Source of the DNA: Nissolia schottii
Lineage: Eukaryota; Streptophyta; Magnoliopsida; Fabales; Fabaceae
DNA length: 64,000 bases
Direction: 5' to 3'
Assembly (NCBI GenBank): GCA_003254905.1
Contig: QANU01065991.1
Location: 138,824 to 202,823 of the forward strand
The translations under genes were made by a program, and so were the position numbers. Below, piece by piece: positions 45,301-56,341 of the stretch. Position 1 is the stretch's first letter. Each line of letters starts with the position of its first letter. The notes under the pieces were generated by a model. The model ran no database searches. It saw only the letters and a list, made by a program, of their open reading frames with translations, and was not told where the DNA came from.

Positions 45301-45552
45301 ACATTCTTCATCAACAATCTTCTTGATGCCACCATCAGCATTTTCTAAGCTGCTTAGAGGCAGTTCCTTTATCTTCTTTTTCTTCTTCCTCTTCTCATCA
45401 CCATCCCCACCAGGACCACTATTGCCTTTCCTCTTTAAGTTCTTCTTCGGAGCCTCTTTTGTCACTTTTGTTTTATATAAACTCTTCAGATCCAAAGATC
45501 TCGACTTTTTGGGAATTGTAGTGCCATGGGAGTTACCTTCCCTATCTTCCAT
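39326..45552 (-). CDS. EPCR: Enhancer of polycomb-related (EPCR-like) chromatin protein
   Basis: Four coding exons join in frame: 45552-43105, 42957-41224, 40245-39993 and 39909-39326, giving 1672 residues with GT/AG introns. The ATG opens MEDREGNSHGTTIPKKSRSL, the conserved start of plant enhancer-of-polycomb-like proteins. Basic, lysine/serine-rich stretches fill the first third. Residues about 360-425 form a Tudor-like module (RIKVFWPLDQSWYYGLV ... IKYDDRDQEWI). Residues about 1295-1320 carry the EPL-type segment NPLNVLYDMDSEDEQWIF. The C terminus is KLKRERAQRLLYRADLAIHR. Arabidopsis EPCR1 and EPCR2 (At4g32620, At5g04670) belong to the PEAT chromatin complex with PWWP, ARID and TRB proteins. 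That this copy does so is inference. An ambiguous base (n) at 43093 lies in intron 1, 12 bases past the exon end. Confidence 0.92.
40490..40985. repeat. possible hAT-like repeat in the third-exon-side intron of EPCR
   Basis: Within this intron two groups of gtaccc/gggtac words face each other: acagtaccggcacccgtac near 40574 and acaagtacagggtaccatt near 40933. The rest is AT-rich. This suggests a non-autonomous inserted element with diverged inverted ends. Similar word groups occur around 1040-1190. Ends and duplication were not fixed. Confidence 0.3.
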
Positions 45553-46270
45553 GAACAATCCGCAACAAAGACCGAAATTCCCCAATTTTCACATTCCATC
45601 ATACATTTCGGAACGCTTTTTTCAGATCTGTAACACAAAACAGATGGGGAAAAAAAAAGTAAAATTTAAAAGAAAAGAAATCCCTCAACTAATCAACAAA
45701 GTAAGATCACAACATTTTCCCCCATGCATTGGGCTAATCGCACTAAACAACACCGAATATATCAACAACAAAATCATAGCAAATTACAGCAAATTCGTTC
45801 ACGTACCTCAACGGACACACCACGGAATAGTCGATTCCGCCCCAAAATCGTGAGGATCACCGCCACAGATCATGAATTAGGGTTTGAATCTCACCTCTGC
45901 GATATGAAACCCTAATCGAATGGTCGATTTTGAAATTGGGATCCACAGACAATTTCTATTTCAATTTCCTTTTTTTTCTTTTTTTGAAAAACCGCGAGAG
46001 AGGACGAGAGCTAGGGTTTCTTTCGGTTTCGCGAGAAAGGGTTTTTAGATCGAAAAATACCAAAAAAATTGAACTAATCGAAATGGAAAATTGCTCAAAA
46101 ACATAGAGATCGCATCCTTTGAACACGTGGCATCGTACGATCCGCTGGATCGGAAATTTTCGGTGACGATTACGATCACCTACGCCGAGACTCACGATAA
46201 TCAAGCGCTGGCAAAGTCTCTGAACCGTACGATGGGAAATTGAACGGCAAAGATTCGATGATTTCACGTG
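45553..46270 (-). other. leader (5'UTR) exons and promoter of the EPCR gene
   Basis: An acceptor tgtgttacag|atctg lies about 76 bases upstream of the ATG (near 45628). A donor gcagag|gtgag is near 45893, and a CT-rich stretch with ccctagctctcg around 45990-46020 fits a leader exon. The region further right is GC-richer than the intergenic DNA, as expected of a promoter. No TATA box is obvious. Confidence 0.45.
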
Positions 46271-47873
46271 ACGAGCACGAAGATTCGGTAGTGTTCTTGC
46301 GGTTGCACGAGGCTTGGGCGATAAGATTTATGAGCACTGGTTTTTGGCGAGAAATTAGAAAGGGAAATTAATTTCCACTGAGTCGATGGGTAATTGGGCC
46401 TCGTTTTGACTGGAATTTCGGAAATGCCATTGAGCTTTTTTTGAGTTTTCGAGCGCCATAAAAGACGGGAACAAAAGCCAGTCGCAGAGGGTGACACTTG
46501 CAGCACACGCTTTTGGAAAAGGGCACGTAGCCCGTCGGTTAAGCATTGGGTTTGGGTCATCACAACAAGTTAGACCAATAGATCAAGACCAACTCGTAGG
46601 TAATTCTTTTAAGCTTTTTCTAATCAATATCATAAATTTAAACTTTAGCGAATTAAAAATTATCTAAACTAAATAATCATTGTAGAGAATATATTTTAAA
46701 TTTTAATTGTAATAAAAAATAAATTCATTTAGTAATATTGTTCAATATATCATATAAATAGTCTTACCTTTTAAAATATTTTCATACATTAATTAAAAAA
46801 TTACCTAGCATAAAAATAAAATGCAAAGTAATAGAAAGTAAGAAGTATTTTACATAAAGGAAAAAAAAAAAAAGCATGGAGATAAAGACACACATGGTAA
46901 TTCGCCGTACCGAAGGGCTTCGCATAATACTTTACCCGCAGAATCAAATTTTTAACATAATAGAATTAGAAAAAAAAATTATTCATTAATTATTAATTAA
47001 AAAATTGCCTCACATAAAAATAAAATACAAAGTAAGAGAAAGTAAGGGAAGTATTTTATAGAAAGAAAAAATGTAAAAGCAGTGCAGAGTGTTGTGGTTC
47101 AACATTTTGTGGAGATAAAGGCACACGTTGTAATTCATCGTAGTGAAGAGCTTCATAGAATACTCCATCAACGAAATAAAATTTTTAACATAGTAGAAAG
47201 ATGAGATAGTAAGGAAAGAAGCAAAATAACTGTGGAGTGCTATGGTACAGAATGAGTCTGACTTGTTATCGAAAAAAATTTAGTGACAACATTCAAAAAT
47301 AAGTTTAACTTAAGATAATACATTTGATATATCATAAAAGATTTTTATATTATTATTTAATTATATATTGTCAAATATTATACTTTTAAAAATAGTGAAA
47401 GTGTTGGTCTAACATTTTAGTTGATGTGACAATCCGTTATTAAAAGTGTTTGCAAAATATTTATATGCTAATATAGCATTAAAATTAAATATTATTAATA
47501 AAAAATATTATTAATTAATTACTTTTATAATACCATATATAAATAAATTTCAAGACGATTATTATTATATAAGTTAAAAATTTGTAAGAATTTAATTTTG
47601 ATATAATGTTAATGTAAAAATAATTTACACAATTATTTAATTATGTACTTTTCACATCACTGTAAATGTTTGGCTTTCCAATAACTACTTAAAAAAGTCA
47701 CATATATAATGAGATATGATATGATATAAGTTAGATATATTAGTTTTTTTTTATAAATATATTAGTTGATAAATGTTTAGGTTTTGATCCGTTGGTCGGG
47801 GATAGGGATGGGAGACAAGGCCATGAATGAATTACTCACCTCATGGAGATCCGTTAAATCTCCATTTGAGTTA
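46271..47873. other. intergenic, AT-rich, with a local ~200-bp duplication
   Basis: About 46785-46985 and 46995-47215 are diverged direct copies. They share aattaaaaaattgcct, cataaaaataaaat, caaagtaagagaaagtaag, ggagataaag.cacac and aatttttaacata. No gene is seen. Confidence 0.5.
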
Positions 47874-48088
47874 TGCTACACGTACACCAAAAACCATACA
47901 CCATACATACACCTCGTACTTTTATACATAAAGTTTGTGTTTTAATTTAGGTAATGTTTGTGTACTTAATTAAGTATAATTGAGAGTATCATTTACAAGT
48001 TTGTAATGTTTGTGCACTCGTGAGAATAAAGTTTGTGCATTATTAATGGTGTATGTATGAGTGTATGAAATTGGGTGTACATGTAGCA
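47874..48088. mobile_element. TGCTAC-ended MITE, copy C
   Basis: The ends are TGCTACACGTACACC and GGGTGTACATGTAGCA, and the interior is close to copy A at 34178, with the same total length of 215 bases. Two equal-length copies confirm the element boundaries. Confidence 0.7.
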
Positions 48089-48550
48089 TTTTTTATCTCC
48101 ATTTATATTGAATTATGTAAATACCCTTAAGTCTATTCTTATTTGTTTAAAAATGTAGTGAAAACATGAGAGCTAGCATGTGGTTACTTTTTGTGAGTTG
48201 AAATTTAATATTCATGATTTGGGTATTTTTGTATTTGTAACTTGGAGTTGGTTATTTGTAGTTTTTTTTTTTTTATGATACTATTAGATTTTGATAACGT
48301 TCTTTGTTAATTTGAATTATGTTATGGTAATTAGGATTATTAAATGGGTTGTCTCAATCCATTTTGGCTCATTCCATTTAAGCCTAATTAGTTTTGGCCC
48401 ATGAACAGGTTGGGCAAATTTTATATCATATAAAGCCCAACTCATTTATTTCAAATCCGTGGGCTAAATAGGCCTGATCAATTTTTTTTTTATACTTATG
48501 CATTTTTCTTCCTAAAAAAAGATGTAAATATTGTTTAAACTATTCAAATT
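48089..48550. other. intergenic, possible hAT-type repeat scrap
   Basis: Between about 48340 and 48480 words such as atgggttgtctcaatcc and agcccaactcat recall the inverted ends of hAT-type MITEs (gggttgtc...). No clear partner end or duplication was found. There is no coding sequence. Confidence 0.3.
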
Positions 48551-48597
48551 CTAGTGTGTTAACCCGTGCAATGCACGAATGAGTTTTTTTTAAGCCG

Positions 48598-48600
<3 letters not shown>

Positions 48601-48630
<30 letters not shown>

Positions 48631-48660
48631 ACTAATATTAAATATATATATATATATATA
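48601..48660. repeat. (TA)n microsatellites
   Basis: Two long TA runs, 48602-48630 and 48643-48660, lie inside the Helitron remnant close to its 3' end. Confidence 0.9.
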
Positions 48661-49744
48661 AAAACAAAATAATTAATTTTATTAAGCGTACAAAGAAATA
48701 GGCAATCAATGTTCTAAAATATTTCCCTATATACCACATTCATCGTTGAACCTTTAAGCGTGTCTCATGATTCTCTAATAATATTCTTAAACCCTTCTTG
48801 CTTTTGACTCTTGATAGACCAACATATAATTGTCCATGAGTAGGGCTGTTACACAAGCCAGCCTGGTCCGTTTAACCTGTGAGTTATGTAACACCCTAGC
48901 TAACTGCATACCCTCGAGTAGTACGCAATGCTCACTAGGTTGTTAATCACTTTGTGGGAATACTTATAGTCCCTTATTACTTTTTTTGAAAATACTTGAT
49001 TGAGGAAAATATGGACCAATTTAAAACTTTGTTACTGAGTGCTTATTTACAAAATATGAGCCATGTGTGAATCACAGTATATAAGACAAACGATAGGACT
49101 TACGAATATTCATTATCCTTAGTCTAGGCAGTTACATAATCAATACATGGTCCGTCACAAATGAGTACAACAAGTCACATAATATTATAATAAAGTACAT
49201 ATACATGTCATAATCATCCATATACATAATAAAAGTTCATCTATCGTATAACCAGCTAAGCATGTCCTCATAGCCTTGAAGATCTGTCCGTCCGTCATTG
49301 GTAGCTTGTCCTCCGCTCTTTCTTTTGACACTTTGATTGCTACTCATGGCTCACGTCTGCCCCTGGAAGCATAAGTGAGTGGGGGTGAGAACATTCGTCC
49401 TCAGTGGTTTACCTTGGCGTCGGGGGATCCGTTTAACTCACTTATCAACCGGCCGCTCAGGTGTTTCTAAGTGAACATGCATACTAACATCCTACTGATT
49501 ATTATCTGGCCTAAGTCCTGAACGGCTTTATCTACTTTACTAGGTGACTGGGGAACTAGTCTTTTTTATCTAAGTTCTCGTGCCTGTTAACTTTTCTCGC
49601 GTATATACATAGCCGTCTCGAGCGTTCTCTTGACGGGACTTACTTCATACATATACTTACATACATTATCATATACTTATGCATTACATGCTCATTCATC
49701 ACATCATTTCATACACATTCATATCATACTCTATGCATGGGTTT

Positions 49745-49868
49745 CTCTTACGCATACCGGCTTGCCCGGGTTAGCGTCCTTCTTTTCTTTTCTTACGCAT
49801 ACCGGCTTACCCGGGTTAGCGTCTTCTCATTCTTTTTCTTACGCATACCGGCTTGCCCGGGTTAGCGC
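49745..49868. repeat. three tandem copies of a ~50-bp unit
   Basis: The core cttacgcataccggcttgcc plus cgggttagcg occurs three times, at about 49748, 49793 and 49838, separated by pyrimidine-rich spacers. It lies inside LTR-like block 1. Confidence 0.85.
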
Positions 49869-50584
49869 TCTTTCTCTAGTCCTTCGCTCATGTAGTCGTG
49901 GCCAAACGACTACAACCACTTCTGTTCCCAACTTGACTGACGACCCAGCTGCGCTCACACCAGAGTGGTTGCTAACCACCGATGGGGTCTAGTGTCCATC
50001 GCCGCCAATCAAGTGGGCTAACCTCCACTAGGTAGGAGGCGGGGGTTGGCCCTTGCGACGCAACCAAGCATTGGACTCATACATCATCATCTCATAACTT
50101 TAGGTGTGACGTCACCCTTTCTCATTCATCTTTTCTTTACTTTCTTTCTTTCTTTCTTTCTTTTCTTTCATCATCATTAACCGGTCCACCCCTTGGGGGG
50201 ATTGGTGAGGGGCGTGTCCGCCAAGAGAAATGCTTCCTACCACATAGCTACATACTTGTTCCCTAAGGTTCAATTATGCTCTTTAAACTTTACGTGATTA
50301 ACTTCTAGTTCTCATGATGCATGATAGCACAACCTTTCCTAACCTACATATTCTACATGCAATGCTCCACATACATCATTATACAAATACTTCATGCACT
50401 CATCATAAACATACCTCATGACATGCTCATCATACATCATCATATACTAAGCTAGTCCAGGTCACAGGACCCTTCAGAATCATCTCCTAAGTCCTAACAT
50501 AGCATTTCTAACATAATTTATCATAAGGCATACAAGCACATGCAAAATTAATATGAACAGCATTTTACATGTTATGTTTTTGCC

Positions 50585-52690
50585 CGAAAAACCGATTTTT
50601 CTTTGAAATTTTGTTTCTCCATAACCCAATGGACTCAAGACTTGACCCTAAGGTTTTTAATACCTCTGAACCCATTTTTCATAATAATAAACCCAGATTT
50701 TTAGTTTAAATACCCAAAATTACAGATTTGCCCTTTCTTGCTCAAAATGCCATTTTTGTCCGAAAAACCGATTTTTCTTTGAAATTTTATTCCTTCATAA
50801 CCCAATGGACTCAAGACTTGACCCTAAGGTTTTTGATACCTCTAAACCCATTTTTCATAATAATAAACCCAGATTTTTAGTTTAAATACCCAAAATTACA
50901 GATTTGCCCTTTCTTGCTCAAAATGCCATTTTTGTCCGAAAAACCGATTTTTCTTTGAAATTTTATTCCTTCATAACCCAATGGACTCAAGACTTGACCC
51001 TAAGGTTTTTGATACCTCTAAACCCATTTTTCATAATAATAAACCCAGATTTTTAGTTTAAATACCCAAAATTACAGATTTGCCCTTTCTTGCTCAAAAT
51101 GCCATTTTTGTCCGAAAAACCGATTTTTCTTTGAAATTTTATTCCTTCATAACCCAATGGACTCAAGACTTGACCCTAAGGTTTTTGATACCTCTAAACC
51201 CATTTTTCATAATAATAAACCCAGATTTTTAGTTTAAATACCCAAAATTACAGATTTGCCCTTTCTTGCTCAAAATGCCATTTTTGTCCGAAAAACCGAT
51301 TTTTCTTTGAAATTTTATTCCTTCATAACCCAATGGACTCAAGACTTGACCCTAAGGTTTTTGATACCTCTAAACCCATTTTTCATAATAATAAACCCAG
51401 ATTTTTAGTTTAAATACCCAAAATTACAGATTTGCCCTTTCTTGCTCAAAATGCCATTTTTGTCCGAAAAACCGATTTTTCTTTGAAATTTTATTCCTTC
51501 ATAACCCAATGGACTCAAGACTTGACCCTAAGGTTTTTGATACCTCTAAACCCATTTTTCATAATAATAAACCCAGATTTTTAGTTTAAATACCCAAAAT
51601 TACAGATTTGCCCTTTCTTGCTCAAAATGCCATTTTTGTCCGAAAAACCGATTTTTCTTTGAAATTTTATTCCTTCATAACCCAATGGACTCAAGACTTG
51701 ACCCTAAGGTTTTTGATACCTCTAAACCCATTTTTCATAATAATAAACCCAGATTTTTAGTTTAAATACCCAAAATTACAGATTTGCCCTTTCTTGCTCA
51801 AAATGCCATTTTTGTCCGAAAAACCGATTTTTCTTTGAAATTTTATTCCTTCATAACCCAATGGACTCAAGACTTGACCCTAAGGTTTTTGATACCTCTA
51901 AACCCATTTTTCATAATAATAAACCCAGATTTTTAGTTTAAATACCCAAAATTACAGATTTGCCCTTTCTTGCTCAAAATGCCATTTTTGTCCGAAAAAC
52001 CGATTTTTCTTTGAAATTTTATTTCTCCATAACCCAATGGACTCAAGACTTGACCCTAAGGTTTTTGATACCTCTAAACCCATTTTTCATAATAATAAAC
52101 CCAGATTTTTAGTCTAAATACCCAAAATTACAGATTTGCCTTTTTTTGCTCAAAATGCCATTTTTGTCCGAAAAACCGATTTTTCTTTGAAATTTTATTT
52201 CTCCATAACCCAATGGACTCAAGACTTGACCCTAAGGTTTTTGATACCTCTAAACCCATTTTTCATAATAATAAACCCAGATTTTTAGTCTAAATACCCA
52301 AAATTACAGATTTGCCTTTTTTTGCTCAAAATGCCATTTTTGTCCGAAAAACCGATTTTTCTTTGAAATTTTATTTCTCCATAACCCAATGGACTCAAGA
52401 CTTGACCCTAAGGTTTTTGATACCTCTAAACCCATTTTTCATAATAATAAACCCAGATTTTTAGTCTAAATACCCAAAATTACAGATTTGCCTTTTTTTG
52501 CTCAAAATGCCATTTTTGTCCGAAAAACCGATTTTTCTTTGAAATTTTATTTCTCCATAACCCAATGGACTCAAGACTTGACCCTAAGGTTTTTGATACC
52601 TCTAAACCCATTTTTCATAAAAAGAAACCCAGATTTTTAGTCTAAATACCCGAAAATCCCGAAATGACCATTTTGCCCTTTTATGCCAAA
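50585..52690. repeat. tandem array of twelve 176-bp units
   Basis: Unit starts (cgaaaaaccgattttt) fall at 50585, 50761, 50937, 51113, 51289, 51465, 51641, 51817, 51993, 52169, 52345 and 52521, exactly 176 bases apart. Units 2 to 8 look identical or nearly so (attccttcat form). The first and the last four carry an atttctccat form, and the last few also read agtctaaat and gccttttttt. The array is therefore recently homogenised in its middle. It is inside LTR-like block 1 and has no coding role. Confidence 0.95.
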
Positions 52691-55499
52691 AACCTCATTT
52701 TTGTTCTATGTCACCTTTTCTCAAACTCTTCCATGTACTTTCCACTCAAACATACATAGTTTCTCACATCATTTCAACCTCTAGCCATGCTCTAACTTTG
52801 CTTTACATTATCACATTATAACAAAATATTTCAAGGCATTAAGCATATAACACATAAACATAAAACACACATAAACATACAAAATCATTCATGAGCTCAA
52901 GAGCACTAAAGAATGAGTGAAAGCCTAAGTTACCCACTTCCAAAGAGTTCTTGGTTGGTGGTGTGAGTGTTGACAAGAAGCCTCCAAAGTGTTGGAGCAC
53001 CACTTGCTTGCTTCCTTAAGAATGAGCTTGATGTGCTTGTGTTCTTGAGGAATGGCTTGAGTTTTCTAGAGAGAACAAGATGAGAGTTCTCCTCTAGATT
53101 TTTAGTGAAAGAAATGAGAATGAGATGAGGGAACTTGGGGCTTGTGGGGTTCGGTTTTTAGAGAAGAAAATGGTAGCAAGAATGCTTGTTTTTCCTTAGG
53201 AGCAATGTAGTGTTCTTGAAGCTTGCTAGAAGAATGGCTATGGAGTTTTGAAGGAGATGAAAAATTTTAGAGAGAAATGGGAGAGAGGGTTCGGCCAAGG
53301 CTGAAATGGGAGGAGAGAAATTTGATAATTTTGGAATTTAATTAAAAAGGTGAATAGTGGAAAGTATGGGTTATGATTTGATGAGGTATGGTGAATGACA
53401 TTTTGGAAGCTTGATTTAGGGAAATTGTCTTTGACTAATCTCCCTCAAAACCGTGCAGCCATCTCCATTCAGCTGAGGAGATTTTAATTTCTCCCAGTCC
53501 CGGTTCGCTCGTGTTTTATCGCTCGCAGTCTCGGTGCGTCGCGCACGGTCGTCCGAAAAATATTCCGTTTGAACCGTCGCGATCCTCTATTTCCCACCTA
53601 CCTAAGGGTATTAATATTTAAAGGTGTTTGTGAATTTCTCTCCGGGAGATTATTTTCACGGACACCGTTTTGCGTGCCAAATTTCATCGGCGAACAACGG
53701 CTGTTCGGTTGTCCGCCGAACTTTCTACCGTGACACGTCCTATTTCCTAGGGATATTTTACCTAATAATTTCCCTTATTAATTCTCTAATCATGATTAGG
53801 AAATTAATTAAATATTTATGTTTACGGTTATTTCCCGATTGGTCTGGAAATCGGCTTAAGGCTCTGAGAAATTCGCCGGTCACGAAACCTCAACTTTGAC
53901 TGCTATTTTTATGGGTTAAAGATGATTCTTATGAATTAAAGGTAATAATTTAATTTTCTTACCTCCCTAATTAACCTATAATTATTTATTACGCTAATTA
54001 TCCGTACAGTGAAAAAGCGGGATGTTACAAGTTAAACGGAGCAGGCCTTAATGGGATTTTACTATTCGCGGACTGATTTTTATATGTTTGATCCTTCCAT
54101 TTTATCTGGGTAAATGGGTTAGTCCACGGGTTATGCCTATGTTAACACTAAAAGGGCCAATTTGGCTCGTCGGTTAAACGGGTTAGGCCTTTGCAGACTT
54201 TTTCTATTCACCGGCCAAATTTTATACGTTTAGTCCGTCTATTTAACCGGGTAAACAGGTCGGGCTCATTTTGACAACCCTATCCATGAGTAAATACTGG
54301 TCTCGGCAGGTATAACCCAATGGTTGACAATGTTTGCCCTTGTAACTTATTGATTGTCATAGCAAAGATACAGTTATTGGGAATTGTCGCCTTTGAAACC
54401 TTACAAGAAGTGTTTCATTATTGGGAATCATGTTGAGTCACAGTCTCAAAACCACTTCTCCAATCTTGTTTCCTATAAGTGTTTGACATTCTATCACATG
54501 ATTGCCCATCCTTCTTACTTGCAGCCTCGTTTTATTGCACAAACCATTAGACTGGTCTATGTTTTGTAATAGCATAATAGACACCCCCTCTTTTACTCTC
54601 AATTTATGTAGAGGTAAACTAGAGCAATTAATTGCATTTAATATCTCTCGAGTAAAAGTTTCTAACTCTAACTCCATGTGGCCTTCTTTTATACACAAAA
54701 ATCAGAACTCAAATAAATAATTTTCTCCTTGGGTATCTTTAACATCACATAGTTGTTAACATCGCAAACAATTTCTAAGGTAGGAGCAAGAATTTTCCTT
54801 TCCTTGAAATAGTCAATGTTTGCCATGTTCTGAAACTAGTCTAGATAAACAAAATTCATCAATTGATCAAAGGTAGAGTTTGATTTACTTATGAGGACAT
54901 TAGATGGTATTTCAACTAATGATTCATTAGCAACCTCGTCTCTTATTTGCAATAGCCAATGAATAAACTGCTTTGATCCAGTATTATCAACTTCATTAGA
55001 ACTAATTGTGAGTTTCTTAGAAAGCCTAAGAACTTTGTAAAAATACCATAAATAGGAAGAGTTGATTGATGCTTCCACAATGTCTTGCCTCAAACCTCGA
55101 GCAATCACCAGTAGAATTTTCCTAAAATCTCCACCCAAGACAACAACCTTTCCAGTAAAAGGTAAATTAAGATTGTATGAAGATGAAAACTTAAGAATAT
55201 CTTTTAAGCATTTATCTAAGGCGTCATAGCACAACTTACTGAGCATTGGAGTTTCATTTCATATTATTAGTTTTGCCTTGATAAACAATTTTGCATTAGG
55301 GATGCCTTGCTTGATGCTGTATATCGAATCTTCATTTATATTCAGTGGAATCTTGAATCTTGAATCTTGAATGGGTTGTTCTTCCATTTGGCAACAAAAG
55401 TGATATGATTCCACTAGAAGCCACATTAAGTACAATATCACTCTTCGATCTTATGGATGCAAACAATGTCTTCCGCAAAATGGTTTTCTCTATTTATGA

Positions 55500-56285
55500 T
55501 AATAATTAATTTTAAATTAATAGAGATGCAACAATATGCTCTACACTCGCCTTGTAGAGAGGACCTTGTGTATCAGAAAAAATATTCTTTGTTAACTAGT
55601 AAGAATTAAATTTATTGAGTATATTGAGATTAACTATTACTTGTTCTATAATTATCCACATCATTGCAATAAATTTTTAATATATGTTTTATGATAATAA
55701 TTAATTTTAGATTAATAGTTCTATAATTATATAGACTAACAGAGATGCAACAGTATGTTCTACACTAGCCTTGTAGAGAGAATTTTGTGTATTAGAAAAA
55801 ACAATCTCTGTTAACTAAAAAGAGTTAAATTTATTGAGTATATTGAGATTAACTATTATTTTTTCTATAATTATCCACATCATTGCAATAAATTTTTAAT
55901 ATATGTGTTTATGATAATAATTAATTTTAAATTAACAATTCTATAATTATACAGACTAAAAGAGATGCAACAATATGTTATACCTTCGCCTCGTAGAGAG
56001 GATCTTGTGTATTAGAAAAACAGTCTCTATTAATTAATAAGAGTTAAATTTATGGAGTATAATGAGATTAACTATTACTTTTTCTATAATTATCCACATC
56101 ATTGCAATAAATTTGTAATATATGTTTTTTATGATAATAATTAATTTTAAATTCATAATTCTATAATTATATAGACTAACGGAGATACAACTGTATGCTC
56201 TACACGCGCCTCATGGAGAGAATATTGTGTATCAGAAAAAAAAAATCTCTATGAACTAATAAGAGTTAAATTTATTGATTATTAA
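55500..56285. repeat. tandem array, unit about 220 bp, ~3.5 copies
   Basis: The marker gagatgcaacaatatg recurs in diverged form at 55523, 55742, 55961 and 56183, i.e. spacings of 219, 219 and 222. Units share cttgtagagag, gagttaaatttattgagtat and ctataattatccacatcatt. The array lies between the helicase start and the Mutator-like fragment. It is more diverged than the 176-bp array, so it is older. Confidence 0.85.
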
Positions 56286-56341
56286 ATTTATTTGGTTATT
56301 AAATTTATTCTATAACTAATTATATGTTTTTGGATATTAAA

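Larger units (their letters stand above)
48887..54029 (-). mobile_element. solo-LTR-like block 1, 5.1 kb (fossil)
   Basis: The block is 5143 bases with TG...CA ends: on the minus strand it opens TGTAACATCCCG and closes GGTGTTACA. It is flanked by AGTTA at 48882-48886 and 54030-54034. No gag or pol is seen, and the two ends are not direct repeats of each other. The best reading is one very long LTR left after recombination of a large LTR retrotransposon, probably Ty3/gypsy. The first kilobase (minus strand, 54029 down) matches block 2 at 57776 over long stretches. It holds a triplicated ~50-bp unit at 49745-49868, a (CTTT)n run near 50140-50165 and the 176-bp tandem array. Confidence 0.75.
48841..54282. 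mobile_element. hAT-type MITE (about 294 bp) split by an LTR-like block
   Basis: The ends are TAGGGCTGTTA on the left and TGACAACCCTA on the right. The flanks repeat the same eight bases, TCCATGAG, at 48833-48840 and 54283-54290. An 8-bp duplication with TAGGG-type ends is the signature of hAT elements. Without the inner block (48887-54029) and its 5-bp duplication it is about 294 bases and non-coding. Further inverted words inside (ggtccgtttaacc, tatttaaccgggt) fit a long-TIR MITE. It interrupts the Helitron helicase gene: the codons on both sides of one TCCATGAG copy read straight through. Confidence 0.85.
48551..55490 (-). mobile_element. Helitron remnant, split by nested insertions
   Basis: The 3' end on the minus strand is at 48551: a hairpin cgtgcattgcacg followed by ggttaacacactag, i.e. 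a stem-loop just before CTAG, as Helitrons have. Reading the minus strand from the right, the PIF1-type helicase is recognisable: VASSGIISLLLPNGRTTHSRF (about 55400), GKVVVLGGDFRKILLVI (about 55140), LPLHKLRVKEGVSIMLLQNIDQS (about 54600) and FAMTINKLQGQTL (about 54370). The last piece, HGQLYVGLSRVKSRKGLRIL, lies on the far side at 48720-48832. The gene has several stops and shifts. A 5.4-kb hAT-plus-LTR insertion separates the last two pieces. The 5' TC end was not located. Confidence 0.8.

Noticed and set aside
46264-46563. 99-codon minus-strand frame upstream of EPCR
   Set aside because: It lies in the promoter region, resembles no family and has no splice link to the gene.
49630-49992. 120-codon frame with repeated GLPGLAS segments
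   Set aside because: It is the triplicated 50-bp unit of LTR-like block 1 read through.
50585-52690. CRISPR-like array
   Set aside because: The 176-bp units are contiguous without unique spacers and the genome is a plant's.
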